64,000 nucleotides of DNA from Macquaria australasica (taxonomy: Eukaryota > Chordata > Actinopteri > Centrarchiformes > Percichthyidae), in contig SEMN01000875.1 in the NCBI GenBank assembly GCA_005408345.1, positions 96,001 through 160,000 on the forward strand, written 5' to 3'. Positions 54,301 through 63,300 of the stretch are shown here, piece by piece. The notes below the pieces were generated by a model that saw only the letters and a list, made by a program, of their open reading frames with translations, ran no database searches and was not told the origin of the DNA. How positions within the stretch are numbered: the stretch's first letter is position 1; each line of letters starts with the position of its first letter. A program made the translations under genes and the position numbers.

Positions 54301-57300
54301 AGAGAGCCCGGAGACAGCAGTTCACCTGGGAGGACAACAAGTTTACACTTAATTACACATAGTTTTTTTTAAATATATATATATTCTTATTGATCTACAA
54401 CAATGCACCAATTTAACAGAGTTCAAACGCAGCCTGAAAATAGTACAGAATGGTCCACTGTGTCAAAAGCTCTCTGCACATCATGCAAGAATAGACCAAT
54501 GGAATTTCCTCTATCAAGCTTTTGTCTAAGTTTCAAAAAGATGAATAAGACATTTTTCAGTAGAATATGCTGCTCTAAAGCCAGACTGAAACTCAAACAA
54601 CAATTTGTGTCAGACTAAATTTTTTTCAACTTGATCAGACATAGAGGCCATACAAACACACTAACTGTTTATCAAGTCAAAACAGATGTGACACTAAACC
54701 ACAAGCAAAGTAAACACACCTGCCAGGATGTCCTGTAGCATACACGTGAGGGAATACTGTGCCCAGGCCCCCCCCCAGGAGATGTCCCCCCGGTTAAAGT
54801 CAGTCCCCACAAGCAGGAGCAGCAGACGCTCCAGCTGCTGCTCAGATACCACCTCGCACAGGTGGATTGTGGGTCTTGTGGCGTTGGCTATCCTAGCAAG
54901 GACCTGAGTGGGTAACAAAAGTATTTATTTGTGGGTATAAACAGATTACCAAATTTAAGACGTCCACAATCAAGTGTCAGATGAATACCTTGCAAACAAA
55001 GAGCAGCAGGTCAGCGTGACAGGTGAAGTCCATGGAAAGGAGGAAGAGGGCCAGCTTCTGCACCACAGAGATACAGCGTTCATGGGACAGCGTAAAGGGC
55101 AGAGGTTCTACTTCTGGGGCTTCTTTGGCTGTTGTTGATTCTGTGTCCAACGTGGAGCGGGGCCATTCGGCCGTCCGCCGCAGACGGATCAGGTCTTTAA
55201 AGTGCTAAAAGAGGGAGAGAGGGTAAACATGGAATTATGAGACTGTCTTAGAGGAGCTATACAGATTTTCTTTCCAAACCAGTCCCCCTTTCAATTCATG
55301 CACCACTCAATTTACATTCCATTAAGTACTGCCATATTATTGGTTGGTCATTTTATACCAAAGGTTAAACAAATATACAAAAGCAAAAACTTGTCATAAC
55401 ATTGAAATATGTATATTTCACATCTCTACAGCCTGGTAGGTACAATGATACAAAAAAAAAAAGATGGCCAAAACAACAATCTTTAAGAATCAAATTTACA
55501 TCATTGTCTTTTAATACATTAAAAAACATGCGCTGGCCCTTCTTTAAGAAGTCATTTCTGAGCTCAGAGTGTGATGGCCCTGCATACAGTGTGTACAGTA
55601 GTGAATGATGAACCGCTCACCTTGGATGTGGCTTGTTTGAGCTTGGCCTGCTCCACCAGCAGTTTGTAGGAGGAGCCTTTGTTGCTCTGGATCTTCTCCT
55701 TCTCGATCTGCTCCACCAAAGCTTTCTGTTTTGCTTTCAATAGATTTAACTGCTACAATAAAAAGGGCATGATAAATATAAGCACGGCAAAAGCATTCAC
55801 TCCAGACAAGACATTCACACCGCAGCTTCATCAGATGGGCAAATGAGTCAGACTTGTACCAGACTTGTATGCACATTTTCATATATTACGTTGTATCTGA
55901 CTATTTAAGGAACACATCTGTGAGTCTGGGTTTTAAGCAGTATTGGTGTTGGAATGAGACACATTTACCTGCTTGTGGTGGACGAGCTGCTTGCGAATCT
56001 TGCGGGAGTAGAGTCGATCCAGGCTGCTGCTGCCTTTAGCTGACCTGCTGGAGTTCTGAGACTGAAGGCTGTTATTGATAAAGCTCCACTGAATACCTGA
56101 GGGACAGACCAACGATGACAATCATCAGTTCACTGATGTGCGGACAGAATCAAAATCACAGTTGCTGGAAGCAGCTGAAAATGTGAAAGAGTAATGTTGA
56201 GTGCTTTGAAAAAAAGAAAAGGGTAGATGGATGAAAGAAATTAAAAAAACATTACAGTGAGTTGAAGTGTAAGCACTGAAATTAGATGAAGTGTATTGTA
56301 GTTTTACAACAAGCATACTCTCCTGTAAGAAAAAATGATTGATTATTCAGTGATCAAACTGTACTATTTTCAAAAGATGCCAGGAATTAACATTCAGAAC
56401 ATGTACCTACAACCTGAATGAGATTTGAGCGGCATAAGATGTAAAATGGTGATGGATATCAAGTCCCGATGAAACATGGATTGCTTCCCTTTTCTTTGAA
56501 TTGTACTACTCAAAGTAAAGTCCTGTAGTGGAATAAAAGCTGTAAATTGTCGGTCTCAGATGAAAGGTGAAATCATCAGATTCATATACCTGTAAAGGTT
56601 CTCTCCCGCTCTTTCCCTCCAAGGTGCTTCTTCCCACCTGAGGCCTCATCTTCTATACTGGCTACATAGTCCAACAGCCTGGAAACCAACATCACTACCC
56701 AGCTGATCATGGGGATATCCAAAACACCTGGAAAACACACACATGCACAAACTCTTGTACCTCATTTGTCATATGGTTCATCAGCCAAATGAATAAATGT
56801 ACACATTCACAAAGACATGCCACTCTATGTGTCCTCTGGAAAATATGATCAACCTGACACAGTGTAGGCGTCCTACATGTCACACGTCTGGAAAGCTTTG
56901 TTATGCATTTGTAACCCTGCAACAGTGATGGTTTACCTTCAGTCCTGCGCTGGGCAGCTGCCTGTGGCTGCTGCAGTGGAGACAGCAGGCTGTCCAGGAG
57001 GTTCAGGAGGCCCTCCAACACACCACTGTTACTCAAGGATCTTTGACCAATGCAGGACAGGAGCATGAACACCCTGAGGTGAAACAAAATAGAAATACTG
57101 CAGTTACTACCTGCAGCGTCCACCACTGCCTGATATAAACTTAGATGCAGTAAACCAGAGATGTTTATAGGAGAACACATTCTATGAATATGTAATTCAA
57201 GTGGTCTGAGAGCAGACCTCTACTTCAGCCCCTCCTCTTGGCTCTGTTTTCAGGCTTCAGAAAATCTAGCCCGTGACGGTAGACTTTAGTCAATCACAGA

Positions 57301-60300
57301 TTATTTCAGAGAGACGGTGTGTTCGTATTGGCTAAGCTACAAATGCAGACGCGCGTACACGTCCCTTCAGATGGTGAAAGCCTGATTCAATGGCGGAAAA
57401 TCCTGACGAAAATCCAGCAACTTGTGATAAATTTCCAACACCTCCTTTGCTTGCAGCAACACGTCCCTCTACATGGAGCTTCGGGCTCATTAGCTCAAGT
57501 TGTGGGTTTGGTGGGAGGGGCTTAGTGGAGTGATACCAGGCAGCAGAGAGAGAGGCAGAAGGTTTTGCTTAGGTTGCACAGATTTTGCCTCCCCCAGCTT
57601 TAAGTAGCGTTGGTTAAAAACGATTTAAAGATTCCCTCAAGTCATGTTTTAAGAAAATACTCTGCTTGGAATAATAATTTATGTCTGATATGGTTTTTCC
57701 ATGAAAAAGTTCCATTACATAGATAAAAATTCTTAAAATGACGTGTACTCCTTTTCCCTCATTGAAAAAAATCCAGAATCTATTAATATGCACATGTTTA
57801 AAGTAAAGTTCCCTACCTGTCCTGAGGGAAGATAAGCAGTTGTTCAGAGTTGTAGAGCTCCTGCAGTACGTTGGAGAGGAACTGGCCCCACCAGCGTTCG
57901 CCTCCACAGAGCTGCACCAATAGCAGGCCGGTGTGAAGACGGATCTTAGGTGTCCCGCTGATGCAAAGGTGTTTGAAGAGCTCCTCGCAGGCCTGGGCAT
58001 GGAAGGTACTCTGGAGCACCGAGGGCACTGAGTTGCCTGAAAATATACAGACACATGAATGAATGATGTGTGAATGATCCAAGCATTTGTAACTCTGTCA
58101 TCTCCGGCAGACCCAGGTATGTCCAGTTCCCTGCTCACCATTGTTGGAGTGCAGCAGGCTGAGCAGCGTGTCCAGCAGGTAGCGGATGATGGTCCTCAGC
58201 TGCTCTGTGGAGGAGTTGTGGACCAGCTCCTGGGCCTCCGGGGCCCCAGCTGTTGGGAGCGACTTGCGGCTGGCACCCAGTGACACGCGCAGCCGCTGAA
58301 CAGCGTGGTGAGCCAGGTTGAGCTGCAGCTGCAGCTGGATGCAGTCTTGGTAGGCTGAGAAAACACGCTGGTCCTCCTCCACCACCTTGTCTGGTTTTCG
58401 TAAGAAGTACTGGGCATTGTTAGCGCTGTTAAGAGGCGGCAGGTCGATGTTCTGCAGAAGGGTCTCTAGTCGGTGGCAAGCTAGATTGTACCTGGTAAAC
58501 AAGAACAGGAGAGCACCAAATGTGAATTAATACGCCGCTGAACAATTGCACAAATGCACCATTTCCTCCTGTTTGTGTAACGTTTGCTAAAAATTACAGT
58601 GGGCCAGCTGTTTCTGAAAATTACTGAGCCTTTTTAAAAATGAAACTATATATTTGTGAGCTGTTTTTAAAGATTTACATCTTCAGTAGGAACCAAAGGG
58701 CTTAGACCTGAGAGCCACAACCACAGGTTTTGGTCTTTACATGGGATTTGCTGATAAGAAAAATTGAGAAAAATGCCTTTCTGATCACTGTAGAGCACAG
58801 TAAATGCATGGTAACTTCTGACAGAACGCTCATGGTGCTATAGATTGTAGCATGCAGCTTTTGAACAATTTTAAGACAATCCTTAACACCCATGAAATAA
58901 AATCCCACAAAGATGTCTCCCATGATGACATTTATTTTTTCACTAATGCTTGGGAAAATGACTGATCTAGTGAACAGATTTTGGGTCAGTTAAAGGCATG
59001 TTCAGTCAAACCCAACACACTGAGAATGCAGTGGGAATATTAAAGTGCTGGAGTTGATTTATTTCTAGTCTTACCTGCACTGGATGTCCTCCTGCAGTGC
59101 CACCATCATGGTCAAGTGCTGATCTACATCCGGCTGGCTGGCCGCTTCGCTCTCTCCCCGCAGAGGGTCATGCATCAACTTCAGCTCGCTCTCCCACGGC
59201 AGGATGTAAGTGTGGCCATAGTAGAAGCCCAGTGGGATCTTTGCCCGAGCATTGGTGCTGCCGTAGCGCCCGATCACAGTGATCTGAGAGGTGTAGGAAA
59301 CAAACAAGGAGGATACATCATTGTGGTAGACTAACAAAAGCACGTCAAACTCAAAAGATCAGGTTGGCCGTCCTGCAATGATCCAAAACTACAAACCTTC
59401 ATGAACCTGCAGACAGGTGGTGGCAGCAGGTCGTGCAGAATGAGGGAGTGGGTGCTGATGTCCGTGGCCACCACCAGCCTGCGGCCATCCACCTCCTCAC
59501 CCAGTGTCCAGATGTCTATGGACAGGGAGGCCAGGTCGCCACAGGTCGGGATCAGAGCATCAGTGAGCAGGACAGGGCGGCCAAAGTCCAGTGTTACAAA
59601 GCGACGAGCTCCTGGGAGGAAAGGAACATTTCTTTACTCTCAAACATTTATTTCAGTATGTACAAGTCTAAATAAAGACATTTTCAAGCACCGGTTATAG
59701 TGGTAAACGTGGAATATTGCTACATACCAGAGTGCATCCGCTCTATGATGATAGACTGGTGTGGAGGAGGCTGCAGGAAGTGAGATGCCTGGGAAATAGC
59801 CAAAGCTAGCCCACTGCCCATGGGGCTCTGCAGCAAAAATAAACCATTATTATTCCACAATTAAAAAAGAAATATTTCCTCATTTTAGTGGAAAGAAAAA
59901 ACTTTAACCATTTGCTTGAACTGGTGTATAGAGCAATTACACTGACTCTACTTGGTTTGGTATCTTTCACACTGTATGTTACTCAGGCTGGGTATTGTTT
60001 AAACATTTTCACATGTAGTGCTGATACAATACCAGAGTTTTATTCCCACATTTTTTTAGATACCTTACTTTGAGAAATATATATGTTTTTGTAAAACACT
60101 AGGGCTGGGAGATCAGGCAAAAAAAATGTATTGCAATAATTCTTTTCATATCATTTGTTCGACATACATCACAATATAAATAAAGTTTATATTTTTTGTT
60201 GAGTTTAAAAATTCCTTTAGCTTTAAAATGCTGGTAGTAGATTCAGAACCTAAAAATGAATTGCTTGAGCTGCAAAGAGAATCTATTTACATGAATAAAC

Positions 60301-63300
60301 TATACAAAAAAGTCAAAAGTCCAATCACTGGCATTCTGTTGGCTTCACTGAACAGTGAGCCTTCGGGTGATAAACTGTGTTTGAGTTATATACCGTCTTT
60401 ATTGGCACAGGTTTTAGACGATACAACGATACATCAACGATCTGTTTCCTGTTAGACTTTAAGTAACCTAGTCCCATACGGACCGACTCATCCACTACGT
60501 GACCAAACAGGGCTTTAAGTAGCCAAACTACCAACATCTTGTTACCTCGTTTATTCACAACAGATCTTTGTTTAAGTTGAGCTGTCGCTTTCTGCGCCAA
60601 CACTTGAAGTTTCCTCTGAAGGAGCATCTGTTCTCTCCAGTCTTTCAACAGCATGTGGTGGCTTTAGCTAACTCAACCAACCCTGCTGTGCCTGTTGTAG
60701 AAAATGGGCTGTCCAGGACTGCAATATTATTGGTCAGAAATAGCTTTGGTTCTATTACGTGTTTTAAGTTTCTTATTTTCTTCTAGAAGAAATGTTTCTG
60801 TTGCAGTAGGTGTTTAAGTTTATATCGCCAAGCTCTAAATACACCCCTTTTTTTTTTTCAGAACTGGGCAGCTCCTTCAGCGAAGGAGAGGTACCGTAGG
60901 TCCTTTCTGCCTGCTGCTGTCAGACTCTATAATCAGTACAACTCCCGGTAATCTACACTTGACTGTCAGTGTGCAGACTGTTCGCTACTATACTTCATCT
61001 ACTGCTGTGCATTATCTTCATACATATATTGTATTCATGATGTTATCTACTTCATATGTTGCTGTGAAATATTTTTCATATACATGTATATTATATATGT
61101 GCAATATTTTTATCTTATCTATTTGTTCATACTTACAACTGCACTCAGTCACTCTATTATTTATTTCTGTCTATACTGTGTATAGGACTATTTTTCTATT
61201 TATTTTTATTGTATTTCTATATATGACATTTTTGCTGGCTGCTGCAAAGCTAAAAATTTCCCCGCTGTGGGACAATAAAGGCTTATCTTATCTTATCTCT
61301 TTTTCCATTTAAGAACAGAAGCCAAAGTTCTTAAATAAAAATGTTGTCTAAATACAAGCTAGTAAATTGGCAAAATGTTGATATAAATCAGAAAGTGAAT
61401 TAGAGTATCAATCTGACCAGATGTTTGGTGACATTTGGTTTTTGGTCGCTAATAAAAAAGTACTGACATTTAATACCCAGCCCTGTATGAGAGATAATTA
61501 ATTAAGCATCAAGCTGCATGTAACTAACCGGCTTGGCTTTCTGTGTGTTCTTGTGTGCGGCCAGGTTGACAGGCCCGGGGTCCATCATGGAGCCAGGGAA
61601 TAGGTGAGCCAGCTCAGCGCTAAAGGCCACCGACACCGCCTCATTGGGCGGTGTGAGGGGAGGGGTCATGAAGAGGGGCGTGGTTTTTGGTGTTGGGGGG
61701 ATGACGTCAGAGGGGTGAATGAAGAAGCCTGGAGCGGAGGAGGGGTTGGAAGGCACAGAGTTGTGGATGGGCCCCACACCGGAGGCAGCGGCGGCTGCAG
61801 AGGTGGTCTGATGCAGCTTGGCCTCAAGCTTGGCCTTCTGTTCTCAGACAGACAAGAGGTATTACTAACCACAAGATGAAAACACTAGACCAGTACTAAA
61901 ACAGCACAATAACTTAAACACAAATTCTATAACATTTATCAATGAAATTAGCACTACTATTTTTTCTTTTTTTACATTATACATTTAATCAAAGAATATT
62001 TTTATTGTATTCCCTGTTCAAATTTCGGGTGCAGGATTAGTGCAGGAATAAAAAGGTACAGAGAGAGTACATGGCAATAATACAAACAACAGAGAAAACA
62101 TCCACAACAGGGGAACCAGTTCCACAAATCTGGGCACCAATGTCCAATCAGAAATCATCTATTAAGTCAGCAGCTGGGAATTGTGGGTGCTGTATTCCCA
62201 CACTGTATCGTCAATCTTATTAAGGCTGATATGATAAACATTATGACACGGCAAAAGTGTAGTGCACCCAGGTGCTGTACTGTGACGACCTGCAGTACAA
62301 GTTTGTTTTGCGTCTCATTTTGTTGATCACTGCTGTCTACCTCCCTATGTGCTGTAACACAAACTGCCCCTCCGAGGACAATTAAGTTCTCTAAACTAAA
62401 CTAATATTGTTCTCATGCACTGTTGGCCCTTTCCCACTGCAGGAACTTAACAACCCATAACCTGGGCCTTCTATACCTGAACTTTATGAACCTGTGAGGC
62501 CTTATTTTACAAACAGGGACATTTTGGATACATGTCATTAAAAAGGGCCAGAGCCAGATCAACCAAGTCATTGTTATCAGGCTTTGTTTGTTGTTGATTT
62601 TCTCTGACATTTATACTGAATCCAGGGGCCAGCATAAGCCAGCATAAGTCAGTCAGTGCCCTAAAACAGAGTCCAACATGTCAAACCAACTCATTGTTTT
62701 TTTTGTTTTCTCCACTACGTACATTGTGATCCTTTATTCTTCTCTAGTCTGACTTCATTTTTTGTCCTCCAGATTCTTTCAGTAATCTTTCAATATAAGT
62801 TCTCCATTGTTCTTATAGTATGATGTGACGACACATCTGCCTGACCAATCACGATGAACAGTCCAACCTCAAAGTACCTGGAACTTGCATTTGGTATCAC
62901 CTCCTGAGCAGTGGCCAATTAAGTTCCAGGAACTTGTCCCCAAAGAACAATGGAAATAAAAACACATGACAATGACTACAGGTTATGTTGGGTTGCATTA
63001 AGTTCCTGCAGTGGAAAAGGGGCTCTTTAAAACTGTTTACCATGTAACAGCACTTCACTGTGTCTAAAGATTCTGTCCTTGAATTTGACTTTCTAGTTGC
63101 CCATTTTAACTGTACCACTAATGCTTCTCCAAACACTGAAATCCTCCGTGTGTGTGTGTCTTGGTCTTTCACCTGCTGCTGCAGCTTCAGCAGCTGCTGT
63201 TGTTTCTCCTGCAGGACCTGCAGCTGTTGCTCCGCAGACACCATGGCGTGGGACAGCGATTGGAGCGCCACCTGGGCAGCAGAGCTCAGAGCTGTAGAAG

